A DNA stretch of 64,000 bases from Inia geoffrensis (taxonomy: Eukaryota > Chordata > Mammalia > Artiodactyla > Iniidae). The notes beneath the pieces are model-generated. The model saw only the letters and a program-made list of their open reading frames with translations. It was not told the DNA's origin and made no database searches. Below are positions 36,601-51,800 of the stretch, piece after piece. The stretch spans positions 63,720,001 through 63,784,000 of the forward strand of contig CM070907.1 in NCBI GenBank assembly GCA_036417435.1. The letters run 5' to 3'. The translations under genes were made by a program, and so were the position numbers. The number at the start of each line of letters is the position of its first letter. Positions within the stretch are counted from its first letter, which is position 1.

Positions 36601-39600
36601 ATTCTAACTTAATTAGAAATTACTGTTATTTACATTTTTTATTTTATTTATTTATTTTTTGCGGTACGCGGGCCTCTCACCTTTGTGGCCTCTCCCATTG
36701 CGGAGCACAGGCTCCGGATGCGCAGGCTCAGCGGCCATGGCTCACAGGTCCGGCTCACAGGCCCAGACGCTCCGCGGCATGTGGGATCCTCCCAGACCGG
36801 GGCACGAACCCGTGTCCCCTGCATCGGCAGGCGGACTCTCAACCGCTGCGCCAACAGGGAAGCCTCCTACATTTTAATTTATTAACACTAAGATACTATT
36901 ACAGGGGTGCTCTCATAAATTATTTTTTGTTTCCTTTGAATTTCAGAAGTCTCTACTATTTGGGGGAATGTGTCAGAATTCGTGGAACGGCAGCTATCCC
37001 TACACAAGGTAGGATTTGTACTTTAATTTTAATGTAGGAGGTCAGAGAATCTTTCCTCCTTTGTCTCCTGTAGTTTTGCTGGGAGCAGGATAGCAGACTT
37101 TAGAGCCACTCAGTTTAACTTGCAGTTTTGAGATTTTTGTGATGCTCACACTTAGGACTTGTGGGTAGTAGATTTAACAAACATGGATTTCACCCTTAGG
37201 TAATGAATTTGAAAGTTCTGCTCCCCTGGTGATAGGAAGTGTATCGCTGGTCAGCTGGGTGCATGTAGACGAAGTAGGTGAATTCTGTTCATCTGTGATC
37301 TGATAGTTCCCGGCGTGGCTATAGAAGAATATGACGCTTTTTGTTTTGCCTCTTCGCAGGGGATGGATTTTAATTGAAATATAAGAAGGCAGTCAGGAAA
37401 TGAACTCAACTTGCCAAAAGTGAGAAGCTTTGCCCAGGGCTGGGCTATTTCCTCCCATCAAGTCTTAAGTTTGGATGCCAAAGAACTGATCGGAGATTTG
37501 GGGAGTTTGGAGGGAGCTGGGATGTTGTGAAAGTTTTATACGCTGCTCAGAGGTCCCAATATGACAGCTCTTGAGCTGAATTCATCCTTGAAACCTATTT
37601 TATTTGGTCTGATAATTTGAATTAGTCATGAGCACTTAAAATTGGAAGAGTTTATACAAAGTTTTGTATTTATTTTCTCAAAAAATCAGCAGATTAACGA
37701 TACCAGTTTTCCTTCCCTACATGTGACACTTGGCTGGAGCTGACAAGGGGCTTTCCCCTTTAGATGAGACATGCACTCCTTAGCCATCACATCCTCTGGC
37801 TTGATACCTCCACTCCGTTGCATTCTTTCTTTGCTCCTGTAGGCATTTGAGTTTGTAACCCTTGATGTATGATATTTCCAGGGAGACAGACACCCAGTGT
37901 GAGAGCCAGAAGTGTTTGCTTCTACCCTCAGCCAAGATCACCACACTGCAGCATGTGTCTTGGATGTTTTGTGCTGTCTGATTTTAAGTGAGGGACATAA
38001 AACCTAAACGAATGAGAAAGCAGAGATTCCCATGACCCCTTAAATCCCCCTCTGATGGCAAGGGATTAAAATTTAAAATGTCACACAATTTAGGACAAGA
38101 GTAATCTTAGATATAGATTAAAAGCAGCTATGGCATCCATACAAGTTTTCTTGGTCCTCATAGCCTTTGAATGATATGGAGATGAAGGATCAGAAAAGCA
38201 TCATAGATTGATATATTTTATACTTATTTGAAAACTTAGAGTCATAAAATACTAAAGCTGTAAGGAATCATAAAGATCATTGAATTTTAAGGCCCACGCC
38301 TTAAAATTTTCTTCATGCTTTTTGGGATGACAGTGCTAAGGATTATTTTTCATTTACAGTGAATTCTCTTTGTTTTTTTTTTTCCCATTCTTTGTCTGCT
38401 CAGGGAGTTCGGATTCCAGGACTTGGAACTTTCACATTCACGAGACAAAAACTGGACGTGGGAAACAACAAGTTTATTCTAATTCAGAGGCCCATATTTA
38501 TCATGGCGGAGAAGTTAGTACAGACCCATGGACTCAAACAAAACAAAGTATATACTCCTGGTAAATATATTTCATTTTTAAGACTTTCCCAGAAGGTGAC
38601 CAGCCTGGGGATAAAAATGAAAGGGCGAAGTTTGCCCAGTTGCTGCTTTATTGGTTTCTGATTTGAGGAGCTCTCTTTTCACGTGGTACATTTGGCAGAG
38701 CGAGCGGCCAAGGTAGGAAATTATATACAGTCTTCCTGCGGGCCATTTTAAACCTCAGTAGCTTAAAACCTGATGTGACATCGAGGCAGATTTATATAAA
38801 AGCGACATCACCAAGTCATACAGATTTTTTTTTCATATTTCAGATCCTAAGAAATTAAAAGTGGTTATAAAGAAGAGAAAGTTAGTTAGGGTCACATGTT
38901 GGAAGAATCGCAGTTAATATCAGCTAGGAAAAGATTACTATGTTTCTATTGTATATAATCTAAATTATTAAAATTTAAAAGTTATTAGAAGCTTAATAAT
39001 TCCGTAAAGACTTAATACCGTATATACCTCTCACACCCTAAAATCTTCCTTCTTTCTTCCCTTCCTTAGTTCTCTCCCTCCCTACCTCCTTCCCTTCCCT
39101 CCTTCCTTCTTTCCTTCCCTCCTTCCTTCCTTCCTTCCTTCCTTCCACAAATATTTACAGAGGGCCGACTATGTGTCAAGCCTTGTTCCAGGTGCTAGAG
39201 ACATAGTGGGAGACGTGATGCCTGCCACAGGATGCTTGAATTCCAGCTTTAATGTGTGGCTTTGTGACACCTGCCCTGGTTACTTAGAGGCCTTTGGGGG
39301 CTTCCTTCCTAATTTCTGGTTGTGTTCCTTTTGACCTTCCTTATCATGCCCTCGTGCATCAGACTCATATATGGATGAAGAGAGATCGTCTACCCCCAAT
39401 GCCAACAGGTGAAAAGGCTGAAACTTTCCTTTATGTTAATAACCTTGAAGGTCAATTTTCAGAGTAACGTTCCACCAAAAAATGATATATTGGAAAAACA
39501 AACAAACACCAATAAACTATACTTAGAATTCATTATGCATATATTCCGTATGGTGAGTTTGACGGATTTTCCAGCCTATTTTTTAACCTAGAATTTTATG

Positions 39601-42600
39601 ACAGATGAAATATAATATCCTAATTCATCAAAAACCTACCAAATGAAGTGAAAATAAAGCCTTTTTTTTTTTGCAAAAACACTTGTGCCTTAGAACAGGG
39701 CTTATTTTGCATCTTGGATTTTGTAGTGTGGTCCAAAAAAGTACTTTAGATTTATAATTAATTTTTTCAGGAGGTGGAAGAAATTTCAGAATTAAACATG
39801 TGTGATTGAACTCATTTATAAGAACAACGACAGTTTAGCTTTTTTTTTTGGCCATGATGCACGGCTTGTGGGATCTTAGTTCCCCGACCAGGGATCAAAC
39901 CCGGGCCCTTGGCAGTGAAAGCACGTAGTCCTCACCACTGGACCGCCAGGAAATTCCTGACAGTTTAGCTTTAGGGTGACGATTCTTCATCATTAATTAG
40001 GTAACTAATCAAACATTGTACAGTGATTCTTAAAGATTATTAAGACATGGTCCTTGCTTTGAAAGGCTCAGAATGTAGCATGGTAGAGAAATATATAAGA
40101 AAATGATGCAACATGATTAAGTCCTGTAAAAGCAACATTGAGCAGAACTGGATCAATGCCACGGGAGCCCAGAGGGGAGGATACCTAACCCTGCTTGGGG
40201 AGATTTAGGAGGATGACATGCCAGGAGGTCTTAAAGGATGATAAGATTTTGCTGGCAGTGGAAGGCATTTCAGGAACAGTATGAACAATTCAAGCATAAG
40301 GGAAAGAGTGAAGCCTGTTAAGGGAATAACAGGTGCTTCTGTGTGGCCAGGGCATTTGACTGTGGAGGCAAGTAGAGGGAAGGAAGAGGTTTGAAAGTGT
40401 GAAATTGTGAGGAGCCTTATATGGTTTGATAAGGATTGTGGAATTCATCCTCTAGGCACTTAGGAGCCACTTTTTGAGCAGGGGATTAACTGTACTGGTC
40501 CAGTTTTTAGTTTAGGAAGGTACCTCTTTTAAGTAAAGTAGTTTGGTAAAATATGTGAAAGCCTGAATGAAGGCAGCGGCAATCAGGAGGAAGATGAGGG
40601 AATCTACTCATGAGATATTTCAGATGTAGAACTGGTGGGATTTGGTTACCAGTGGAGAGCGGTGGGTAGCAAGAGGCAGGAAGGTATTTAGGATGACTCA
40701 GATTTCTCGGAGAATAGATGGATACTCATGCCATTAACTGTCATACGGAATGAAGGGGAAAGGCAGGCTGTGGTGGCAGATAAAATAATGAGTTTGCTTT
40801 TGGACATGTTGAATTTGAGATTTCTGTCAGGATGTTTAGGTATAGATAATTTCAGAGGTCAGGAGAGGGTTGGAGACTAGAGGTCAGGATTAGGATAAAT
40901 TTACCCAGGAGACAATATAAAGTAAGAAGATGAGACCGACAAAGACAAAATCCTAAGATGGTGTTAAAACAAACACCATCTTATAAGAAGCAGAAGGGGA
41001 AGGAAGCCAGCAAAAGAGACCAAGGAGGAAGAAATTGGAGAGCCAAGAGTGGTGCCATGGATACAAGAGAAAAGCGAGGGTATAGCCCACAGAAGTTACA
41101 GAGAAGTCATGAGAATGAGATTGGCAACGTCTCTGCTGGCTTGTCCATCATGAGATGACAGCATCCTTATATAAATGGGCTGGAAGACAGATTGCAGATA
41201 GGTGTTGGGCAAATGGGAGGGGAGAATCTAGGGGGAGATGGTATAGAATCACCATTAAATTGTGCAGGAGGCTGTGGGCTGATATAGGGAAGCTTGTGTA
41301 TTGTAGAGCTGATAATTCTCATCATCCAGCAGTAGCAGACATTGGAAAGGCTCTAAATTAATGTTCTGCCGAGTGAATGTTTAGAATGTCCCTATCTTCT
41401 CTCTGTCCTGGTCCTCTATCAGTGGACCTTGTCTACTGTCTCTCTTTCAATTTGTCATCTTGATCATCTTTCCTATTTTCCCTCTTTCCTGACTTGTGGA
41501 CCGTGCATAGCTCCTCTATCTGTTCTAGTTGAATAGACCCTGTGCTTACTTTCATGCTAGATATAACCATATTCCCCTGCACTGCCATTTATGGACTCAT
41601 TAGAGAGGAGACGCTGTCTGCAAGTCACTCAGACTGATACCCTCTGATAAGACCCACTTTTGTTTGAAAGGTGGCTTCTAGTGGAGAAAACTATCTTTTC
41701 AAAACACTTAATGTTTGTAGATATTTATAATCATTTAAAAATGTTATGATAACTGGAGGAGAGAGGCAAATATTGCTGCAGCGTGTCCTGAAAGGGGACT
41801 GAAAACTTCAGAAAACCCTCTGATGAAGAGGAACAATTAGTTATAAATATGTCTCCAAGAGAAAATAAAAATCTTGTCTGGAGTATTGCTTAGGAAGCTA
41901 TTTGTTCTTATTTTGAGCAAAAAACTTTCTACTTTTAGGGAAAATTGTATTGATTAATATCTCTTAATAGGGTACAACTAAAGGCTTCACATGGACAGTT
42001 CTATTTTTGAGTATTAACTGAGAATCAGATAATTATTTGTGAGTGTGTATATGTCCTTGTTGTAATTTCCACTTCTTTCCCCTCACCCCAACTGTCCTTT
42101 TCTCCTCTAGGTGATATCCCAGTTGTTCCACTTAATTTTGTCATGATATCCCTCGAGGGTCCATTTAACAGAGATACGGTGGAAAGATGTGTGAAGGAGA
42201 CGTCGCTTTTTTTATCACGATCCATTTCCACCAAACAAAACGTGGAGTTTACATTCAAAGGAATTGGGGTCCTCGTGGTCAAAGGTGGCAACGTGAAGAT
42301 GAGATTTTATAAGGATTTCCTTTCTACAATGGATGGAAGTGGGGCTTTGGCGAAAGCCCTAGCCAATGTAAATTAATATTTTCCCTCTCCTAACCCCTTT
42401 CCTGATCGTAGCTCTGAATCATCTGTAAATGGGTCACCTTTAAGAAAAACTAAGGTTGACCTATTTTAAATGGCAGTTACCCCAAGTCAAAGAAGTACTT
42501 GTTTACAGATGATTAACTCTCTGACAAAAAAGTTAAGAGGGGCTAATGAACTTGAAGTTTTAGGTCAATGCCACCTGAAAAATATAGTGATAGAAACTCT

Positions 42601-45600
42601 TAGAATTCTGAACATTTTATAATACCTTATGGTTTAAAAAATTCTTCCACATATATTATTTCCTTTGGGTCTCAAAACATCATAAAACCAGAATTATTAT
42701 CCTGATTTTACCAATGAGAAAAATGGGGACTCAGAGAGGTTATGTGGGAACCTGAAGTCTGGGTGCCCTGCCGTAGAACTGAAATTCAAGCCCAGACTTC
42801 CTAATTACTCTTTTTGTGCTGACTACACTATTTTATTTCAATGAAAGTCTACAGAAAAATCGCATTCAAGTCATGGAAATGTATCTTTATCTTTTAATTT
42901 GCATTGTTGTAGAAGAAATTTCATAATTGACCCATCACCGTTAACCGTGAAGTAGCTGATGTGACCTTCATGCTAAGTTGGACATAGCCGGCTTTAAGAA
43001 GGCAGTTAAACAGTCAACCAACAGGACTAACTGAATCTGAATGTACTAAGTTCGTATGAGCAAATTGGATTATCATGAATATTATGGAAGCCTGTGTCCC
43101 ACAGAGCAAAAGCCAGACTTTTAAATGAAAAGGCTATGAAAGGAAACGTTATAAATATGGTTTAATTCTACCCTCTAATTTCTCCTTTCGTGGTGCTCTG
43201 GGATGGGTATTTCGGAGATGGAGTTGTGCATGTTGAAGCTCTTCGTGTTTTCTCCACACTCTGGCTTCATACAGGATTGCTAAGAGGGATGCCAAACCTG
43301 TGTGTGCGAAGTGGAAACACACACACAAGTATCACCCTCTCTTTTTCATAAAAACACAGGCAGGGTCTGCAAAACCAGAAGCAAGGCCAAAGTGCTGCTT
43401 TGTCTCCCACTCTCAGGGATTCCACAGAGATTTGTAAGCTTCGATATGCGTTTCAAAGAAAGGATGATGTTTTAACTGGACGGCCGCACTCTAAGACGTA
43501 CCTTTGAAGGAGCATTTTCCAGAAGAACTAGTCTTGAGAGATATTCTATGAAGCAACGGTCTGGAGGCCAAAGCACCCGGGCATGTGAAAGGATCTGAGA
43601 GGTCTGGCTGGAAAGAAGCTGCTTTAACTGCCCGAACGTATTTAATCAATCATGGAACTTTAGGTTGAGTCAAAATTCATTAACGTCTATAAAACACATT
43701 TTGGGAAACTGCTATGAAGTTGTGAGAGTGACTGTTTTTCTGCTAAATGTTCCACAAAGTAAACCGGAGTGCTGTCCTGCGGAAGAGTTCTCTTGGCAAG
43801 CTGTGTGCTAACTTCACTGATGCTGCTTTTGCTCGAAATATTTTTAAAACTTCTACTTTTGGAATCCCCTTTAAAGCCTTTTATAAACCATGTCATTAGT
43901 CCAAAAAGAATAATTTTATATATCACTCTATACTAATATGATTTAATAATGTGATTATTATCCATTATATATTTTATAACATATATTATAATTATAATTT
44001 AAATCATATATATTATATATTAGAATATTATTATGTATAATAATTATAATAGCCACTATTTGTGGAATGCTTATATGTGCTAGCCACTTATATACAGTAC
44101 CTCATAAAAAATCCTGTGAATCTGATCCTATTATTATCCCCATGTACCTAGGGTCTAAGGCTATGTGGCTGTTAGCAGTGTGAGGATTTAAACATGAGGG
44201 TGCCTGACTCCAAAGCCCTTCTCATAACTACCCAGTTTTAGAGTTATTTGGGTCATGAGTGGAATTAGCCAACTTGCTCATTTTCCTAAGAGTTTTAGTA
44301 AGTCGGCTGTCCTCTTAAAGATGTCTGAAAGGAGCGGTCAACTCTGAGGGCAGTTTCCAAGGAGGAAATGGTTTGAGAAAAGGCAGCATCAGTGGAATTG
44401 GTATGCAACCATGCAGGATGACTACTTTGATAAATGAGATCATTCCTCATTGCATTTTTTTTTTTTTTTTTTTTTTTTTGCGGTATGCGGGCCTCTCACT
44501 GTTGTGGCCTCTCCCGTTGCTGAGCACAGGCTCCGGATGTGCAGGCTCCGTGGCCATGGCTCACGGGCCCAGCCGCTCCGCAGCACGTGGGATCCTCCCG
44601 GACCGGGGCACGAACCCACGTCCCCTGCATCGGCAGGCGAACTCTCAACCACTGCGCCACTAGGGAAGCCCATTCCTCGTTGCATTTTAAGCTCTAGGCT
44701 TTGAGTACTAAACAAAAATAACAGTAGAGAGTATCATGGTAGTCTGAGGCTTCTGAGCACCCTGTGGCTCTGATTTTTCTGTGCCCTGGACCACAGCCCA
44801 AGTATAACCTGTCTCTGTCCCTGTCCCCAGAGGCCTGACACTGTGGACTCAGTGCTGTCTAGCAGAGAATCCTTGGGGAAGCGGCCCAACAGCATGCTTT
44901 CATTTCCAAGGTCAGTGCTTTCCTCCACAGGTTCCTCCAGGCACAGCAATCCTTGGGGACCTATTGATGGAACTGGACAGTGTGTCACACTTGAGTTTTC
45001 TAGCTCATGCTCTCTCTCTCTCTCTCTCTCTCTTTATCTCTCTCTGTTGCTCTCTCAGTGCTCCAACAAATAAGAGTTTATTGCATACACTTTCTGTAGT
45101 TAAGTTAAAAGACAACGGCACTTAGGATACTCTTTTTTTTAAACTATTCTTGGTTCCCTGGAAATTTTCATACTACCTCCCACCAACCTTAGTCCTTGCA
45201 GTATTAGTAAAATTCTTCTCACCTGCTAGCCTTTGTTCTTCCTTTCACCTCTTTTCTGACTTAGTTTCTTCCTTGTCCTGCAGTCTAGACTACCTCCTCT
45301 CTGAGCTCTGTTTTTTACCACTGAAGCAGCTAGAAAGACAAGGTACAGCCTCACTCCAAGAGCATAGTGGGCATTATCAGCGGCTGCTACTGACAATGAT
45401 TACAATAATGCTAATGATAACAATAACAATAATAGTTATCTATGGAGCACTTACTAGATGCTAGGTATTGTTAAGCACTTTCTCAGTAGTCTTGTATTTA
45501 ATCTTTACTACAGCCATTTGAGATACATATTATAATTTTATTCATTTTATAGAGGAGCAAACTTAATTGTAATTTTAATTCTTTTTTAAATTTTTAATTA

Positions 45601-45885
45601 AAAAATTTTATTGGAGTATAGTTGATTTACAATGTTGTGTTAGTTTTAGGTGTACAGCATGTAATTTTAATTCTTTTTTTTTTTTTAACAAGTGAAGTGA
45701 CAGGATGCAGTATTAAAAGCACTGGAATAGGAGTCAGGAGACTTGGGTTTTCTTTCCAGTTTGTTCATTACTTACCCATTATTAGCTCTTAATCATGTTT
45801 TTAATCTTAATTGCTGTGCCATTAACTACTATGCATTTTGGGTAAAGGAAGTTTAGGAAATAGTAACCCGCTTCCCAAAGTAGTA

Positions 45886-45943
<58 letters not shown>

Positions 45944-48829
45944 CTTTCTCATGTTTTTGAGTCTGTGACACCCTCTTGTGTTTGTTGGTTTGGAACAAGT
46001 CCCTCCTGGAAAAACTGTATGCCACAGACCTCAGCAAAATCAGTGTAAGGGGGAGAATAAGCCTTAAGGATTAATGAGTCCAATCCCCTCATCTTACAGA
46101 TGAAATGGTTACAAAACTGAGGGTCCAATCCAGAAATAAAACCATGGCTCCTGACTGTTTCAGTGTTGTTTCCATTGTAGCATGTTGCCTTACTCATTAA
46201 ATATAAATCAGTGGTTTCCAAATAGTTTTATTTTGATTATATTTTGGAAGGCAAATTTGGCTGTCCTCTTGGACATAGTTTGGCTTAAGCAATCCAGGAG
46301 GGAAATAATTGCAGTTAGTTAAGGAACAGAGATGGAAGTTCCTCTCAAATAGAGAGCCTAGAAATGGACATGAGGACTCAAATATTCAAAAACAACTGCA
46401 GGTGTTTCATTTATTTGAAGTTTGGCCCTTGAATTTACTGCAGGTACCACCTCTGCCCCACCCTTCCTTCCCAACTGTAACCCAGCAATCCGTTCCTGAG
46501 ACCAAAGAAAATCTACAACTACACACACCGACTAAACGAACCCCTTCCTCCCTTGCCTTTGCAATCCCTCACTTTTGCCTGATGAGAGGATGGAGAAGTG
46601 GGGAGGAGAAAGAGGGAGGAGAGGAGTGGTTATTTCTTGGCGTACCCTGCCTGCCAGGCTACGAATCGTTGCCTTCAAGCTATCCAATGACTACCTTTCA
46701 CTGTTTCAGGCCTATGGCATCTGGTTGCAGAACTAGAAAAGACAAATTCAAGCTGATATAAAAACCAAAACTTAAATCCAGGCCTTCAAAGCAATCTATC
46801 TATATAAAAAGGGGGAGGGTCATGGTTGGCTCCCAAAGAGAATGAGCCCATGATTTGTACTTAGTAAATAAAAGCACTTGCCTCCTTGAGAGAAGTAGGC
46901 TTATTTCATTCAGAATCAGTGAGCAAGCTTGGCTACTTCTCAGAACTGGGAGTTTACACAGTCACCTATGGACAAGTATCTTGGTTCATTCCTAGGATTG
47001 AGCTCAAGGAGATGGAGAACAAACTGCCTATGGAGACCACTGCAGAAGAAGGTGGACCGAATGGACAAAGGAAGAGCAAGGTAAAAGACCAGTCAGACAA
47101 AGAAGAAGGTAGGTCGCTGGTTTCTGGGTATAATCTGTCACTCGTTACTACTTATGAGCCAAGCCATACTGCTTAGCAACTCCTATGGCCAAAGTAAATA
47201 AAGTTAGTTTCATGCATAATCACTGTATTCTTCTCTCTAACAACCATCTTCTATTCCTGGAATCTCGTATCTCACCTTAACCGCTTTGTGACTCGCAGAC
47301 TCTTATACTGTGATCTCTTTGCTGGCTCTGCACGGCTCAAAACTCAGCTGTCTACAAGGTCCAGGCAGCTAACATAAATGCATGAACTGGGCTGGATGTC
47401 ACATGATCGGGAGACATGTTAGCATAAATAATAATTTTTATGAAAAATGAAGAGAGGTAGTTTTATATCTTTGATATCTGGCTTTATAGAAGATGGTGGA
47501 TTCTTATATCTGCGTCTTCATATAATCTGGTGTGATTTGTTGTTTTGGTTGAAGCACGTGAAGAAAATCTTAGGGCTTCCAAGACGTTTGGAAAGGGTCC
47601 TAGGGATCCCCAGGGGTTGCCAAACTACCCTTTGATAAAGTAGTCTAGCAGATTATTGATTTGTGGCAATGTGGGCCAAGTGTTAGCAAATTTTCTGATT
47701 CCTCAAGAGAAGCAGATATCCTGACATATGAAATCTATTGACCGTTAAATTTTGGCAACCCATTTACATTGACACAAAAATGCTAACTGGGCCAAACAAA
47801 ATATAGATCAATGGGTAAACATTGGCCTGTGAATGTTGGTTTTGTGACATACGGCCTACAGGATTACATACTAACTTTTAGCCTAATACTCGCATGCTTC
47901 CATTCTTTAGCTTCATTTGTCACTGTTCCTTACAGACTCTTTCTTTGAGCAAAATTGTCTATTTATGCTCTTCTAATATGCCTTGCCCTTCCTCAACTTC
48001 ATGCTTCTGTTCACTCTTTTTCTCCTGCCTGGAATTCCCTTCCTTTCTTTACAGTCTATCACAATCCTACTCTCCTCTTTGTACCCTTTTCACATCTCAC
48101 TTCCTCCCTGAAAACTTTTCTCATCAGTGGATTCTGAAGTGGCTTCTCTCTTCTCTGAACATTAGAGATTGCACCCTTTATTTGAGATTTAGACATTCTG
48201 CATCATTGTCCTGAGTTGCTATTTATATAATGTGTGTAAATCACTTAGTACTGTTGGCAGGTGGTAAGACCTCCACAAATGACAGCTCTCATGTTTTCTG
48301 TTTTATATCTTTTTTTTTTTTTTTTTGCTGTATGCGGGCCTCTCACTTTTGTGGCCTCTCCCGTTGTGGAGCACAGGCTCTGGATGCACAGGCTCAGCGG
48401 CCATGGCTCACGGGCCTAGCCGCTCAGCAGCATGTGGGATCTTCCCGGACCGGGGCACGAACCCGTGTCCCCTGCATCGGCAGGCAGACTCCCAACCACT
48501 GTGCCACCAGGGAAGCCCAAGGGGCAGTATTTTAAAGATAAGAAAGTGTATCTTATGTGAACAATTTCCCTAGTAAAATTATGAGTTTTAAAAAATCTGT
48601 GTTAAGTACAAACCGCCTATGTAGAGTTGAAAGGAAACTCACTTTCATTAATTCTACAGAGATCTTATCACCCAAGGTAATTCAAGATAGACAAGCTGTG
48701 TCCCCCGCCAAAGCAACAAATGTCAGTTTCCCGCACAAACTGGAGCAGAATGGGAGTGGTGGGAAGAATATGAACATCGAAAGGTAATGCATTGGGTATT
48801 TTCTTTTTCTTCCTCCCTCCCTCCCTCTA

Positions 48830-48867
<38 letters not shown>

Positions 48868-51800
48868 CCTTTCTTCCTTCCTTCCTTCCTTCCCTCCTTC
48901 CTTCCTTCCTTCCTTCCCTTCTCTCTCTCTCTTTCCTGCACTGGGTCTTCACTGTGGCACGTGGGTTCTTCTTTGTTGCAGCGTGTGGGCTTCTCTAGTG
49001 CTAATTGTGGCACGTGGGCTCCAGAGTGCTCGGGCTCAGTAGTTGTGGCGTGTGGCCTTAGTTGCCCCGTGGCATGTGGGATCTTAGTTCCCCGACCAGG
49101 GATCGAACCCACATCCCCTGCACTGGAATGAGGATTCTTAACCACTGGACCACCAGGAAAGTCCCTGGGTATTTTTTGTGTTGCACTTTACTAAGTATAT
49201 TTTCAAGTCCTATCTTGATGCAGGGAATTTTAAATAAGTGTTCATTGATTCATTCCTTCATCCACTATTCTTGATGCCACATTCTAGGTGCTGGGGATAA
49301 TCAAGACGACCAGGGCTCACAATCTGTGGGAAAGCCAGAGTGATAAATTATGATTCAGTAGGATAAATGCTATGACAGAGGTGGAAACAAAATAGCACAG
49401 AGGAGGAAACCTCTAACTTTCCTTGTGGTTTTGGGAAAACCTGTGTTGTTTTCTGAGTGTGTGGATATTAAGATGTGACACAGGTTCATATTTAGATCAA
49501 ATTGGAAAGCATTTTTGCCAAACATGGCTGGCACTCAATAAATGTTCTTTGAGCAAATGAATGTATTACAATTTATGATGGTCCTGTTTTCTTCTTATAT
49601 CAGAAGATTTCTATTTTCTCCTCTCCCTTTGTGTAGGATACTTTTTAAGACCTCAGATCAGAACTTATGGTTCTGATAAGTATCTATTGAGCATCTACTA
49701 TATATCTCTCACTGTGCTGTCAACTTTCAATTTATTAATGTCACAATATATCAGCTATCATATGTGTAATTTAGGTGCGTTGTGGATTCCAAAAGTCATG
49801 TTCAAAACCCTAGGCATGCTTCTTTTGAGTAATCTCATTATGAAAGATAATTGAGAATTAAATGTCTAGTACTTTGGAATTTAGCTCAATCCAACAAACA
49901 TTGAGCACCACTGTGTGCCGGGCACTATTTGGACACTGAAGCTATAAAGCTATGAGACATAAAAGACATATAAGCCAACTTTCATAAACTCAGTCTTGTA
50001 GAGAGATTGAGGCTAAAGAAATAATGCACGTGATGAGGATAACAAAAGAAAGTACAGAGGCTGCAAAGAGGAGGGAGTAATTAGGGATTCCTAGTAAAGG
50101 CTTCCTATAGAAGTTGACCAAACAATGTTTTTTTTCTGGTTTTTGGGTTTTTTTCTGATTACTGAAGTAATACATCTTTATCACAGAAATTTTGGAAGAA
50201 ATGAGAAAAGCAAGAGATACAAAACAATCACCCATAACCCCACTAAATAGAGGAAACTTTCTGTAACATTATGGGTGTACATCCTTCATTTCAATGCATA
50301 TAAAATATGTACATATATTTACTTGAAACATATGGATACATTTTAAACGAAACTGAGATCATATCATATGAACCTTTGCTACACAACAAAAAGTGGTGAA
50401 AATTTCCCTATTGCTTTAAATATTCTAAAATATGAACAAATGGTTGCTCATCATCTCATCGATTAAACCTTTTGTTTAGCCCATCTCCTGTGGGATACTT
50501 AGGTGGTTTTTAGTTTTTTATATTATGAATAATGTTGTAACAAATATAATCACACATAATTCTCTGTCCACACCTGCGTATTCTGTAGGATAAAAACTTT
50601 GAAGTGAAATTTCAGAGATAAGGGATGAGCCCATTTTTCACACTTTTGATACACATTACCAGTTATCCTCAGGAAGATTGTACCAAATTATCTCCCCAGT
50701 AGCGGTAATGTGAGGGACTGCTGTGTTCTCTACAGCTTTGCTAATACTGGACACCGTACCCTCCATGCACCCTGGGTAAAAGCTAAAGTCATTACTGTGG
50801 CCGTCAAGGTCCTGCCTGATCTCTGACCTCTCTCCTACTTTTCGCCCACTAACTCATCTTCCTCAAGCCATACTGAACACAGGCATGCTCCCACTTCAAG
50901 GCCTTAGTGCTCATTTGCTCCGCTAGGTCCTTTTCCATCAGATTATTATTATTCCTTTACTGCCTTCAGGTATCTGCTCAAATTTCACCTTTTTGGTGAA
51001 AACGTCCCTAGCCATTCTATTCATGATTTAATACTCCATTCCTCCAGCATTGCATGGCATTTGTCATCACTGAACAGACTATAGTATTCACTCCTTTACC
51101 TTGTTTATGGGCTGTCTACCCCCATCAGCGTGTCAATTCCATGAGGACAGAGATTTTTTTATGTGTATTTTGTTCTTTACTACCTCTCCCATGCTTAGAG
51201 CAGTACATATAGTAAACACTCAATAAACTTTTGGAGAATGAATAAATTTTATCCCAATTTCACTGAATTGGTAACTGAGACTTTGTAAGATTACCCAGCT
51301 TGTCTAATGCCAGTCAGCTTCTAATAAAGAAAGCTGGGCTTTGAACCCACTCAGGTTTATCTGATATAAAGCCTGGGTTCTTAACCTCTATACATGTAGA
51401 TGCTCTAAAGAAAACCGCTGAGATATTTTTCATTTTCTTATATTTATACTTGTTTCTAAAATTATCATTAATAATTGATGATAACTGATGTCAGACTACG
51501 TTAACATTAATTAATGTTACATTATTTTTTATAGGTTACAATCTCTGTGTGGTCTGAAAAATGACAATGAAATGAAGCCTAAAATTTCTCCAGCCACTTC
51601 TTGCCAGGATCATAATAGGGCAGGACAGGTACAGTGTCTTCAAAGAAACAAAACCCAGTCAGAATCTTCCTCTGACTTCTGTTTCTCGGAGAGAATTCTG
51701 GGAATTGCTCTTTCTTTAAAATATGGGTATGGCTCAAGTACTCAGGACCCATAATTGGACTGTGATAAATCTATCTACTAGTCAAAATCTACTAGTTCAC

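Noticed and set aside
46309..46761. 150-codon frame in CCDC81 intron 5
   Set aside because: No domain, no splice sites and no orthologue that I recognise. Chance frame.
48723..49145. 140-codon minus-strand frame rich in Arg, Glu, Gly and Lys
   Set aside because: It is a translation of the C/T microsatellite plus SINE, overlapping CCDC81 exon 7 antisense.
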